The notes beneath the pieces were generated by a model. That model had not been told where the DNA came from. It made no database searches and saw nothing but the letters and a program-made list of their open reading frames with translations. This document shows positions 7,722 to 15,284 of a stretch of DNA of 23,301 nt, piece after piece; the stretch's first letter is position 1; every line of letters begins with the position of its first letter. This DNA comes from a virus. The stretch is from the IMG/VR virus record IMGVR_UViG_3300031215_000072, positions 1-23,301 of that record. One strand, given 5' to 3'. Both the position numbers and the translations under genes were made by a program.

Positions 7722-8741
7722 ATGAACATATTTAAAAAACAAAAAGGTACAGGAGCATTAGCAGACACAAGACCTCTTTCTGAAGTTGCAAAAGACTATC
7801 ACTTGAGTGAGATTGTAAGTTCTGTTTCTGAAGTATTATGGGAAGAAAAAAAAGAATGGAAAACTTACCCTATTTATAACCAGAACGGAAGTGGTTCCTG
7901 CGTAGCTCAAACAGTATCTAAAATGCTCGGTATCATGTACGGACAGAAGTTTGGAACATACATACCATTTTCAGCAACACACGTCTATCAAAGACGATCT
8001 AATGCCCCGTCAGGAGGAATGATTGGTAATGATGCAGGGAATATTGCTCGAGAAGGAGTGACTTTGGAGTCATTGGTAAATAGCCAAGACATGACTGATA
8101 AAGAAATGGATGCAGTACCTATTGAAGAATACAAAAAGAAAGTAGGTGAAGTATTTAAAGCAGATACTTTTGTTCAATTAAAAACAAAAAGCATTGATGA
8201 TATTGCTTCCACTATTCAAAAAACAGGAAAGCCTGTAATGGTTTGGTATTATTTCAACCACGATGAATGGAAAGAAACACCAAAGATTAAAAGATATGTA
8301 CAACCTTATTCACCAAGTACTTCAAGACATTCAGTAACAGCAGTAGACTTTATTCTTATCAAAGGAAAAAAGCATCTTGTTATTGATGACTCATGGGGAA
8401 CACGTTATGGTAAAAGAGGTCAACGATTTATTTCAGAGGAGTTTCACAACACAAGAAACTTCTACGCGATGTATTTTACTAAGTTTGATTTTGAAGCAAC
8501 TGACCCTGATTATGTTCCAATAACAAAATTTATAGGACCTTTTGTTTTTGGTATAAAAAGTGGTTCAACAGTAGTATTACAGAACTTTCTTAAATCAAGA
8601 GGATTCTTTCCAAACAATGTAGAATCTACTGGGTACTTTGGATCAATAACCAAAAGATCAGTAATTAAGTTTCAATTATCAAGAGGACTTGTAGGGGACG
8701 GAATTGTCGGCCCCAACACATTAAAAGAACTAAACAAATAA
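7722..8741 (+). CDS. Papain-like (C1) cysteine protease with C-terminal peptidoglycan-binding domain; candidate endolysin
   Basis: 339 residues. The protease shows the papain layout: oxyanion Gln54 and nucleophile Cys60 (QNGSGSC, same six-residue spacing as papain QGSCGSC), general-base His203 (SRHSVTAVDF), and the NSWG loop as DDSWG with Asp223 in place of the usual Asn, followed by RYGKRG. A peptidoglycan-binding domain fills about 280-337 (VVLQNFLKSRG, TGYFGSITKRSV, GDGIVGPNTLKEL). No signal peptide is visible. Between a membrane/coiled-coil gene and a holin-like gene, it most likely cuts peptide cross-links in the host wall at lysis. A virion-processing protease is the alternative, though the wall-binding domain argues for lysis. 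Confidence 0.75.
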   Translation: MNIFKKQKGTGALADTRPLSEVAKDYHLSEIVSSVSEVLWEEKKEWKTYPIYNQNGSGSCVAQTVSKMLGIMYGQKFGTYIPFSATHVYQRRSNAPSGGMIGNDAGNIAREGVTLESLVNSQDMTDKEMDAVPIEEYKKKVGEVFKADTFVQLKTKSIDDIASTIQKTGKPVMVWYYFNHDEWKETPKIKRYVQPYSPSTSRHSVTAVDFILIKGKKHLVIDDSWGTRYGKRGQRFISEEFHNTRNFYAMYFTKFDFEATDPDYVPITKFIGPFVFGIKSGSTVVLQNFLKSRGFFPNNVESTGYFGSITKRSVIKFQLSRGLVGDGIVGPNTLKELNK

Positions 8742-8745
8742 GATT

Positions 8746-8928
8746 ATGCAAACAAAAAAATGGTATACAAGTAAAACAATGTGGTTTTCTATTGCTCTTG
8801 CAGGAGTAGGAATCCTTGAGGCTGTAACAAGCTCATTACAAGAATCACAAGTAAACGGAACTCTCTTAACTGTAGTAGGTCTAGTTACAGGATTATTGCG
8901 ATACATTACGTCAAAGGCTATTCAATAA
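8746..8928 (+). CDS. Two-TM holin-like protein
   Basis: 60 residues: a basic N-terminus (MQTKKWYTSK), a first hydrophobic segment at about 11-29, a short polar turn (LQESQVNG), a second hydrophobic segment at about 38-52, and a basic tail. A 'KKWYxSKTxW' start followed by two membrane helices is common in small phage proteins next to lysins. It starts four bases after the lysin gene, which supports a holin role: forming holes in the inner membrane to release or activate the lysin. Confidence 0.65.
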   Translation: MQTKKWYTSKTMWFSIALAGVGILEAVTSSLQESQVNGTLLTVVGLVTGLLRYITSKAIQ

Positions 8929-8940
8929 ACATTTATTGTA

Positions 8941-8949
8941 TGATATAAT
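8941..8949 (+). promoter_or_regulatory. Putative extended -10 promoter
   Basis: TGA-TATAAT (8941-8949) just after the holin-like gene is a perfect -10 with the extended TGn. No good -35 is visible. The predicted +1 is at about 8956, in a region with no convincing ORF, so it would start the possible small RNA described next. Confidence 0.45.
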
Positions 8950-8955
8950 AATTTA

Positions 8956-9045
8956 AGGGAGCATAAAACCTCCCTAATCTTAAATACTTCTAATTTTTTA
9001 TTTATGTTTTTATTCAGAAAAGATCTTTTGGTAGGGTCTTTTTTT
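8956..9045 (+). ncRNA. Candidate small RNA with 5' hairpin and intrinsic terminator
   Basis: From the predicted +1 (8956) the transcript begins with a hairpin, AGGGAG (8955-8960)/CTCCCT (8969-8974) with an 8-nt loop. An unstructured AU-rich stretch follows, and it ends at an intrinsic terminator (9018-9045), about 90 nt in all. The only ORF is a 16-codon one from 9004 whose end overlaps the terminator, which I do not accept. The alternative is that this is just the untranslated tail of the lysis operon plus its terminator. Confidence 0.35.
9018..9045 (+). terminator. Rho-independent terminator after the lysis cassette
   Basis: AAAAGATC (9018-9025) pairs with GGTCTTTT (9035-9042) with one G-U wobble and a 9-nt loop, followed directly by further T residues to 9045. 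It ends rightward transcription of the lysis operon or of the candidate small RNA. Confidence 0.75.
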
Positions 9046-9059
9046 GTTGCATAAATTTG

Positions 9060-9068
9060 TGGTATACT
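9060..9068 (+). promoter_or_regulatory. Extended -10 promoter of the accessory cassette
   Basis: TGG-TATACT (9060-9068) is an extended -10. The -35 position falls in the terminator T-run. The predicted +1 is at about 9075, giving a 16-19 nt leader to the ATGs at 9091/9094. A TAAATTTG (9052-9059) just upstream matches the Bacteroidota -7 consensus TAnnTTTG by letters but has no correctly placed partner. Confidence 0.55.
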
Positions 9069-9090
9069 AAGTAGGAACCTAAAAAAATAA

Positions 9091-9312
9091 ATGATGAAAA
9101 GAGAAACAATACCTGTTTGCACAATACATGACAAATTTCAAACCAGTAATGGTAAATGGCTTAATAAGTCAGAAGACTTTATATCTCATGTAGTACACAC
9201 CCACTCACAAGATTCTTATTTAATAGAAACCCCTTGTGATGAATGTGATGACCCTAAACAGTTGGATGTCTTTAGACCAATAACTGTAAACTTTAAAGAA
9301 CAGAATGATTAA
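9091..9312 (+). CDS. Small Cys/His-rich accessory protein
   Basis: 73 residues (72 if the second of the paired ATGs is used). It holds a CTIH pair near 10-13 and a CDEC pair near 50-53, spaced like a four-ligand zinc site, with NGKWLNK and a HTHSQDSYLIETP stretch between. This loosely resembles small zinc domains of the form CxxC...G.W...SHgiCp.C, but I cannot assign a function. It has its own promoter and lies 17 bp before the HNH gene. It belongs to a run of three small Cys-rich genes that looks like an accessory (moron-type) insertion between the lysis and tail genes. Confidence 0.55.
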   Translation: MMKRETIPVCTIHDKFQTSNGKWLNKSEDFISHVVHTHSQDSYLIETPCDECDDPKQLDVFRPITVNFKEQND

Positions 9313-9329
9313 TGTAACTCTTAGAAATC

Positions 9330-9575
9330 ATGAGTCGGAAATTTGGAGTATGCCCTAAATGTAAAACGGAGCAAAAATTAACAAATCACCATATATTTCC
9401 AATATGCTTTTGGGGGAAAAATGGAGACAAGGTTCTGATCTGTCGTGGATGCCATGACGATTTAGAATACTTTATAACAAGGATTGAAGGTAGAACTAGA
9501 AAAGGAAAAAGGAATCAATTACCGAGAATTTCTTATCTTAATATTTATCTTTTATTTATAGAGGGCTATTCGTAG
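9330..9575 (+). CDS. HNH endonuclease (small)
   Basis: 81 residues. The first 45 hold the signature: CPKC (8-11), KLTNHHIFP with the HH of the HNH core, then CRGCHDDLE with CxxCH completing the zinc-stabilised beta-beta-alpha-metal fold. The rest is a short basic tail. HNH proteins of this size can be nicking or homing enzymes, or packaging-associated nucleases. Far from the terminase, between lysis and tail genes, a free-standing homing-type enzyme is the better guess. The TAG stop lies inside the 3' arm of the terminator, so translation and termination are physically coupled. The start codon has a C at -1, an exception in this window. Confidence 0.75.
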   Translation: MSRKFGVCPKCKTEQKLTNHHIFPICFWGKNGDKVLICRGCHDDLEYFITRIEGRTRKGKRNQLPRISYLNIYLLFIEGYS

Positions 9576-9586
9576 CCCTTTTTTTT
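9562..9586 (+). terminator. Rho-independent terminator with TTCG loop
   Basis: AGGGCTA (9562-9568), tetraloop TTCG (9569-9572) and TAGCCCT (9573-9579), followed by a T-run to 9586. The stem is perfect. It overlaps the 3' end of the HNH gene and is followed two bases later by an extended -10 promoter. Confidence 0.9.
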
Positions 9587-9587
9587 A

Positions 9588-9596
9588 TGGTATAAT
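9588..9596 (+). promoter_or_regulatory. Extended -10 promoter, +1 predicted on the ATG
   Basis: TGG-TATAAT (9588-9596) is a perfect extended -10. With the usual six-base gap, the +1 is 9603, exactly the A of the next ATG, so the transcript would be leaderless. The -35 position is inside the preceding terminator. Confidence 0.6.
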
Positions 9597-9602
9597 TGTA
9601 GT

Positions 9603-9743
9603 ATGCCTCACAGCAAGACAATGGAAAAATGGTTACTATGTAAAAAACATGGAACTCTTTTTGATGGCAATAAAATGTTTAAATGTTTTAGATGCAGAAT
9701 TAATGATAATGAGGTCAATTTTAAGAAACCAAAAAGAATATAA
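9603..9743 (+). CDS. 46-residue zinc-ribbon-like miniprotein
   Basis: MPHSKTMEKWLLCKKHGTLF followed by KMFKCFRC and a basic tail ending PKRI. CKKH and CFRC, 15 residues apart, form a likely Cys3His zinc knuckle, and the tail is rich in Lys and Arg, so nucleic-acid binding is plausible. It has its own terminator-promoter punctuation upstream and ends 51 bp before the tail operon. The ATG at 9603 coincides with the predicted transcription start. A second in-frame ATG at 9621 would leave an 18-nt leader and a 40-residue product. The codon texture and the paired motifs support a real gene despite its size. Confidence 0.6.
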   Translation: MPHSKTMEKWLLCKKHGTLFDGNKMFKCFRCRINDNEVNFKKPKRI

Positions 9744-9752
9744 AAATATAAT

Positions 9753-9777
9753 CTATAAGTTGCTTTACATCTTATAG
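9753..9777 (+). promoter_or_regulatory. Palindromic operator-like site over the tail promoter
   Basis: CTATAAG (9753-9759) and CTTATAG (9771-9777) form a perfect 7-bp inverted repeat with an 11-bp centre. The centre contains the -35 element TTGCTT (9760-9765), and the right arm lies in the promoter spacer. This is a natural place for a repressor or activator dimer. A hairpin terminator is less likely because no T-run follows. Confidence 0.5.
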
Positions 9778-9788
9778 TCTTGTATTAT
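9760..9788 (+). promoter_or_regulatory. Promoter of the tail operon, +1 predicted on the ATG
   Basis: TTGCTT (9760-9765), a 17-bp spacer and TATTAT (9783-9788). The standard gap puts +1 at 9795, exactly the A of the ATG of the first tail gene. An alternative pairing, TTTACA (9764-9769) with TATATA (9786-9791), shifts +1 by about three bases. Either way the leader is zero or almost zero. Confidence 0.55.
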
Positions 9789-9794
9789 ATAGAT

Positions 9795-11186
9795 ATGAAT
9801 CAATTTCCACAGATAACTATTAAACATGCAATAGGAAACATATTAGAAATACCAAATCAGATAGCTTCGCGCGCATCAACTTATTTTGCCGCAGATCTTT
9901 CAGTCGGTTCAACAACAGTCTTAGCTCAAAATGCTTTTGATTTTACATCCGGAAGCATACTCCAACTATCATCAATGGGATCAGAAAATTGCGAAATTGT
10001 TGTTTCATCAGCAAATACTAATTCTCAATTTACAGTAAGTGCAACAAAAACAGCGCACACAAGGGGAGATATTATTAAAGAGATTAGTTTTGACCAAGTA
10101 GAAGTTCACAAATCTTCTACTCTTGCTGGTACCTATTCATTGCTTTCAACAAATAATTTTCAGATGACACAGATGAATACTATTGTTAATGATACAACTG
10201 GAACAACTTCTGACTTCTATAAACTACGATGGAAAAATTCTGATACCGAGGAAGTATCTTCTTTCTCTAGTCCTATTAGTGTATTGACTTATCCTGAAAA
10301 TTCAGTAGCCGAAACAATATTTCCAGTACTTTTATCAATGGGAATTTCTTCAAACGACCAAAAGATAAATACTAAATTTTTATTAAGTGCGGTAAATGAT
10401 GCTCGTAAATTTGCAAAAGCTAAAATGTACGGGTTCCGTCACGCTTGGAATCAAAAGTTCGAACACCCTCTAAAAGTATTAGCTGGAAATAACTTTGTAA
10501 ATTTGCCAGAAGACATCGACTTTGATACAACAGATCGATCACTTCTTTCAGCACGATTTATCTTTGGAGCAGTTATGTCACCATACAATCTTACTTATAT
10601 TGACAAGCGCAGCTGGAATCAACGATCATATCAATTATCAGGAAGCACTAATTCTTCTGTCGTTGCAACAAATGCGACTACAATAGACGTAGTAAATTCA
10701 GGAGACTTTGAGCCTATTGATGGATCTGGAGTTGCTTATGTCGCTACAGATTCTTTTGACCAAGAAATAATGGCAATAGGATATACTGGAGTTGACTTGG
10801 TAAATAATCAGCTTACAGGAGTTACTGGAGTTACTCGAGAAATACCTTTAGGTACAAAGATTTGGTCAAACCCTACGATAGGTCAACCTGTATTCTACAC
10901 AGTGTATGATGGTAAAATTGTATTCGAAAGAGTTCTATCAGATGCCCTGCAAGGTAATAATCTATATATTGACTACTATCAAAAACTTGAAAAAGTCACA
11001 GACTACTATCAAGTTTTAAGAGAAAACTATCGAGAAATTTATACCTTTTATTTAAGGTATGCAATAAAGTATAAGCGAGACAATACGACACCAACAAGCG
11101 ACCCTGATTTAGTTAAGTTTAATGAGTTATTAGAAGCCTTATTCGACAATCTATATACTGGTCAACCAACAACTATAATAACCTAA
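9795..11186 (+). CDS. Tail tubular protein A / head-tail connector-like protein
   Basis: 463 residues. The N-terminal half is beta-rich with Ig-like texture (about 20-165). The second half has the organisation of podovirus connector/tubular proteins: a helix with NDARKFAKAKMYG (about 200-215), LPEDIDFDTTDRS, a middle beta insert (SSVVATNATTIDVVNSGDFE, PLGTKIW), FYTVYDGKIVFE, NLYIDYYQKLEKVTDYYQ, and a C-terminal helical part (YTFYLRYAIKYKRD). Such proteins join the portal/adaptor ring to the tail. I use the ATG at 9795, not the in-frame TTG at 9780, because the TTG lies inside the promoter, upstream of the predicted transcription start. It is followed after 13 bp by the large beta-rich tail protein. 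Confidence 0.6.
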   Translation: MNQFPQITIKHAIGNILEIPNQIASRASTYFAADLSVGSTTVLAQNAFDFTSGSILQLSSMGSENCEIVVSSANTNSQFTVSATKTAHTRGDIIKEISFDQVEVHKSSTLAGTYSLLSTNNFQMTQMNTIVNDTTGTTSDFYKLRWKNSDTEEVSSFSSPISVLTYPENSVAETIFPVLLSMGISSNDQKINTKFLLSAVNDARKFAKAKMYGFRHAWNQKFEHPLKVLAGNNFVNLPEDIDFDTTDRSLLSARFIFGAVMSPYNLTYIDKRSWNQRSYQLSGSTNSSVVATNATTIDVVNSGDFEPIDGSGVAYVATDSFDQEIMAIGYTGVDLVNNQLTGVTGVTREIPLGTKIWSNPTIGQPVFYTVYDGKIVFERVLSDALQGNNLYIDYYQKLEKVTDYYQVLRENYREIYTFYLRYAIKYKRDNTTPTSDPDLVKFNELLEALFDNLYTGQPTTIIT

Positions 11187-11199
11187 TAGAAATTTAATT

Positions 11200-13836
11200 A
11201 TGTCAAATTCAATTAAAATAAAAGACCAAAAGATTCCTTATCCAACGGAAGGAATTGTTCGCACATCTTCAGTTGATGATACTGTTGCACCTGATGGATC
11301 TGTTCAGTCTGCGGTAAATGTTAACTTTGACCAAATAGGTGCAATTAAAACAAGACTAGGACTGACTGAATATGCTGACGACATTACCGGAGAAGCTGTT
11401 TCTTTTGGAACTTTTAATGGAACAGTAGAACAAGCTGGTTTTGCAAGAGTCGATAAAGCTGGAGCAACTACAATCGTAACACCTGAAGAAACAAGATCAA
11501 ATCAATGTAAATCAGTAAGACTAAATGAAAATTATGTTATGCTTTTTTACAGAGGAGACAATAACGATGGTTACGTTAGAGTCATTGAAGTTGAACCTGA
11601 TACTGGAGTTGTAACAACACTAGATGAACCTTTTGAATTTGATACTTCTGACTTAGAAGAAATTGATGCTGTACATCACAATAGCTTTGGTTCTTTTGAA
11701 CATGTACTTGTTACTTGGGGAGGAGGAACTGGTAATGGTCAAGTTGTCGCACAAATTTTTAGATTTTCAGTTACAGGAGGTAGCGTACAAAAAGTGGGGT
11801 CGCCTCATATAATTTATAATGCAGACAAAGGAGGTTATCTTTCTTTAAAAAAATATGATGCCAGTAATTATGTTTTTGTTTACTCAAGACTAGATTCTAC
11901 TGATAACAATAATCTTACAATTCTTCAAGTCGATGGTTCTTATGCTGTTTCACAACCGGGAAATACATTAACAGAAACAAATAATAATGAAATGTATTTC
12001 TTTAATAACTTAGAAGTTTTAGGAGATGGTACAAATAAATTTATAAACTTTACAACAAATAATAATTCGACAACTACCTCTGCATATGAAATAAATACAT
12101 CTAACTGGAATATATCACAAGTTGGAAACCGGTTAATTCAAACAGGTTCTTTCAGTGATTTTTCTAGTTCCTCATTGTTTGATGGAGAAAATGTTATATT
12201 TTTTAATAGGTATCTCGATTCAGGAGTACAGATTTATAATGTAAACCCTTCCAACTCAAATGTAACGACACTCTCAACGAGAACAATATTTGATGAAATT
12301 CCAACTACTGATTTTTCTTGTGTGTCTATGGGTGATGGCAAAAGCTTTGTAAATTTTTGGTCAAGAAGGACTCAAGGACGTATTCCTAGTTCAGGGTATG
12401 TACAATTATTTAATGTTAATTTATCTACATATAAAGTAGAACTTGTTTTAACACCTCAAAACTTTGCGGTATCAGATGCAAATCACTGCGCTGCATTATT
12501 AAATGACAATACTATTATTGATTTTTTTAGAACTGAAGTTGGAGCAAATGAAGAATTTGGTGCTGTTTCATTATTTAAAACACAAGGGTCTTTGCTAAAA
12601 ACAAATACATTATATGTACAACAAGAGAATGGAGATGTTCTCACCACAGAAGGGACTTCATGGACGACAAGAAGGACAGGATTATTTACAGCAGGAAAAG
12701 CTCGATTCATGCAATTCTTAAATTATGTTTGGATGGTAAATGGTAATTCTTCAATAGGAGATGACGTTAAAACATCTAACGGAGGAGCTTTTGGTACAGA
12801 TCTTGTTCCTGATAACTTCCCAAAAGGAGACTTTATTCAAGGAGGGTTTGAAGGTCGAGTGTGGGTAGCAGATAGTCTTAACGATGTTATTTATTTTACT
12901 GACATTGTTCAGTTTACTCCACCTTACACTTATCGTTTAACCTACGACCCTGATGTAAACTTCATTAAAAACTTTTCACCTCAAGATGGCCAAACCATTA
13001 CAGGGTTTATCACAACACCAAGAGCGTTACTATTATTTAAACAAAATAGTATATATCGTATCTATGGATCTTTTAATGTTGATGCTTATCCTGCCTATAA
13101 TGTTGGAACCTATTCTGAAGAATCAATCGTACAAACTAAGAAAGGATTATTCTTTCACCATTCGTCAGGATTCTACAAGTTTAATTACGGAGGGGAACCT
13201 GTTGAGATTTCTCGTACTATAAATGATTTTGTTAAAGCTATTCCTCGAGCATACTATGAAAAAGTAGCAGGAGTGTTTGACGGATCTGATGCAATACTTT
13301 GGTCAGTGGGACCACTTACTGTTGAAGGAGTTAGCTACAGCAACGCGGTAATGAGATACACTATCTCTACACAAGTATGGACTGTATACAACTATGAAGG
13401 AAATAATATTAAAGCCCTCGTAAAATACGATGATGGAACAAATCTAAATATTATAATGGGAACAAACGAAGGTAAAATTAACAAAATGGATAGTGGATTT
13501 AATGACCTTGGAGAATTATTTAGTTTTGAAATGATTGATCGATGGCGATCATACAGTCCTATGTATGCTGACGAAGAAAAAATGGTTGGATTTAATGTCT
13601 ATAATGAAAACGCAGCTGGAACACTTTTACAATATCAAAATAAAAAACAAAATTCTAATAAATGGTCAACAATTGGAAGTGTAACAGAAAAAAGCAATTG
13701 TCTATTCTCTGGTTTTGATACTGAAATTGATAATGTTTCAAGGTTAAGACTTGCTGGTACAACAAAAGGTGACCCAATAGTTATTCATGGTATTGAAGTT
13801 CTTCGTGTAGATATTGAAGGATATAATCTAAACTAA
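11200..13836 (+). CDS. Large beta-rich tail protein (stabilisation / tail tubular B-like)
   Basis: 878 residues, almost wholly beta. The start (PDGSVQSAVNVNFDQIGAIK then TRLGLTEY) has the 'N-v-x-F-D-x-x-G-A-x-x-x-R-x-G' signature at the N-terminus of podoviral tail stabilisation and tail tubular B-like proteins. A long series of propeller-like blades fills about 60-460. The second half keeps the typical sequence GRVWVADSLNDVIYFTD, QTITGFITTPRALLLFKQ, SIYRIYG, GLFFHHSSGFYKF, VEISRTINDFV and TQVWTVYN. It probably forms the tail tube/hub below the connector. It is translated with the connector (13 bp upstream) and the fibre (2 bp downstream). Confidence 0.7.
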   Translation: MSNSIKIKDQKIPYPTEGIVRTSSVDDTVAPDGSVQSAVNVNFDQIGAIKTRLGLTEYADDITGEAVSFGTFNGTVEQAGFARVDKAGATTIVTPEETRSNQCKSVRLNENYVMLFYRGDNNDGYVRVIEVEPDTGVVTTLDEPFEFDTSDLEEIDAVHHNSFGSFEHVLVTWGGGTGNGQVVAQIFRFSVTGGSVQKVGSPHIIYNADKGGYLSLKKYDASNYVFVYSRLDSTDNNNLTILQVDGSYAVSQPGNTLTETNNNEMYFFNNLEVLGDGTNKFINFTTNNNSTTTSAYEINTSNWNISQVGNRLIQTGSFSDFSSSSLFDGENVIFFNRYLDSGVQIYNVNPSNSNVTTLSTRTIFDEIPTTDFSCVSMGDGKSFVNFWSRRTQGRIPSSGYVQLFNVNLSTYKVELVLTPQNFAVSDANHCAALLNDNTIIDFFRTEVGANEEFGAVSLFKTQGSLLKTNTLYVQQENGDVLTTEGTSWTTRRTGLFTAGKARFMQFLNYVWMVNGNSSIGDDVKTSNGGAFGTDLVPDNFPKGDFIQGGFEGRVWVADSLNDVIYFTDIVQFTPPYTYRLTYDPDVNFIKNFSPQDGQTITGFITTPRALLLFKQNSIYRIYGSFNVDAYPAYNVGTYSEESIVQTKKGLFFHHSSGFYKFNYGGEPVEISRTINDFVKAIPRAYYEKVAGVFDGSDAILWSVGPLTVEGVSYSNAVMRYTISTQVWTVYNYEGNNIKALVKYDDGTNLNIIMGTNEGKINKMDSGFNDLGELFSFEMIDRWRSYSPMYADEEKMVGFNVYNENAAGTLLQYQNKKQNSNKWSTIGSVTEKSNCLFSGFDTEIDNVSRLRLAGTTKGDPIVIHGIEVLRVDIEGYNLN

Positions 13837-13838
13837 TT

Positions 13839-15284
13839 ATGGAAAATAATGAAGGAAAATTAAATAGAAATTTATACAAAGAAGATAGAACCTCTCCTGA
13901 CGAGAGATCTGTTTCTCTTTCTATAAACGAAAACGATAAAAAAAACCAAGACTTTCCTGAAAGTGGAGAAGTTATTTCTGGTAGTGTTATCACTGATTCA
14001 ATTATTCAAACGTCAGGAGGGCCAAATCGTATAGAACTAGAGGGAAACGATTTATCTTTTCATGATGATACAACAAGTGCAAACGGAAAGGTAACAGGAG
14101 ACACCTCTCGTATTAATTTTACTCACTCATCTGCTGATAAAAAAGAAGGTTTTGTTTTTGAAAAAAGAGCTTCTCTCTATGCTACTTACGACAATGTACT
14201 TTCTATTTTTGCCTTGCCACCAAAAACTGATAAGAATTATAACTACATGTTTTTAGGGAGAAATGGGAGAAGTGATGCTTCAGGTAGTCGTGACGCTAAT
14301 CTTACATTTCTTGGTATTAATGTTAATAGAAATTCTTCGTTAGGGTCACCCAGTAGTTCAGACACCTCACAACAACAAGCTCAAAAAAGCTTAAACGGTA
14401 AATTTCAAGTTGAATACTCTCAAGATGGAGAATTAAATAATTCAATAATGTTTGCAGGTCTTCCAACACAATCATTATTTCCTTCATTAGGGACTGGATT
14501 TTCTTCATACATGTCATGTGGTGATGGAGGGATTTCAGGAATAGGTAGTAGGTATATAGACCCTGTAACTAAAATTGTAGGAACTGCTTTAATTTTTTAT
14601 GTAATAGCTTCTAGTGACCCAGAAGAATTTGCTCAAATATATACAGGTGGAACAATACTCCCTAATGAAAATGGAAAACTTGACTTAGGTTCATCCTCTA
14701 TGAAGTTTAGGAATATATATGCAACAAACTTTGAAGTAGCAAACTTTGCAATAGATAATTTGGACGTAACTAATAGCCTTACTGTAAAAGATTTAACTGT
14801 TAGTGATGACATAATGCCTGACAGTGACGAATCAATAGACATAGGTTCTTCTTCAACTAAGTTTAGAAATATCTATGCAGAGGATATTGAAGTAGATAAC
14901 TTAGAAGTAGACAACAACCTTAGTGTAAAAGATTTAACTGTTAGTGATGACATAATGCCTGATGATGACGGATCAATAGATATTGGTTCTTCTTCAAGAA
15001 AGTTTCGAAACTTCTACGGAAGTGTGGTTGCTTGTCCCTTACCTACAATACCTAACGCGCTAGAAGTTCTTGAAAGAGTTCCCGAACCAACAACAGTTGG
15101 AGACAGAGGACACTACGGAAAAGACAGATTGTATTTCGATGATATTACCTTCCCTAAAGAAGTTTTACATGACACAGGAGATGGAGTAATGGATATTGAA
15201 CATACTAATATGTTAGGGTTTTTACTCAAAGCAGTAATAGAATTAAAAGATAATCTAAAAGTCTTAGAAGATAAATTGAAATAA
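13839..15284 (+). CDS. Tail fibre with GSSS-F-R-N-I-Y repeats and C-terminal coiled coil
   Basis: 481 residues. A charged N-terminus leads into a beta-rich shaft. Three repeats begin near residues 281, 333 and 380 (LDLGSSSMKFRNIYA, IDIGSSSTKFRNIYA, IDIGSSSRKFRNFYG). This 'iGsss.kfrniYa' motif is typical of phage fibre/collar proteins leading to a chaperone domain. The end (LEVLERVPEP, then HTNMLGFLLKAVIELKDNLKVLEDKL in outline) is like the trimerising helices after an S74-type intramolecular chaperone, but the catalytic part is not clear. The gene starts two bases after the previous stop. A perfect TATAAT at 13822-13827 lies 11 bases before the ATG but lacks a -35. Confidence 0.65.
   Translation: MENNEGKLNRNLYKEDRTSPDERSVSLSINENDKKNQDFPESGEVISGSVITDSIIQTSGGPNRIELEGNDLSFHDDTTSANGKVTGDTSRINFTHSSADKKEGFVFEKRASLYATYDNVLSIFALPPKTDKNYNYMFLGRNGRSDASGSRDANLTFLGINVNRNSSLGSPSSSDTSQQQAQKSLNGKFQVEYSQDGELNNSIMFAGLPTQSLFPSLGTGFSSYMSCGDGGISGIGSRYIDPVTKIVGTALIFYVIASSDPEEFAQIYTGGTILPNENGKLDLGSSSMKFRNIYATNFEVANFAIDNLDVTNSLTVKDLTVSDDIMPDSDESIDIGSSSTKFRNIYAEDIEVDNLEVDNNLSVKDLTVSDDIMPDDDGSIDIGSSSRKFRNFYGSVVACPLPTIPNALEVLERVPEPTTVGDRGHYGKDRLYFDDITFPKEVLHDTGDGVMDIEHTNMLGFLLKAVIELKDNLKVLEDKLK
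14784..14962 (+). repeat. 38-bp direct repeat in the fibre gene (141-bp period)
   Basis: The 38-bp blocks at 14784-14821 and 14925-14962 are identical (coding VKDLTVSDDIMP). They belong to a 47-codon module duplication that also carries the GSSS-K-F-R-N motif. Identity at third positions indicates recent duplication or gene conversion. Confidence 0.85.

Noticed and set aside
9004-9054. 16-codon ORF in the candidate small RNA
   Set aside because: Its second half is the terminator stem and T-run; there is no supporting initiation context.
9780-9794. TTG start of the tail connector gene
   Set aside because: It is within the promoter, upstream of the predicted transcription start; the ATG at 9795 is a better start.
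11174-11179. TATAAT before the large beta-rich tail protein
   Set aside because: It has no -35 and no extended -10, and it lies in coding sequence of an AT-rich genome; probably chance.
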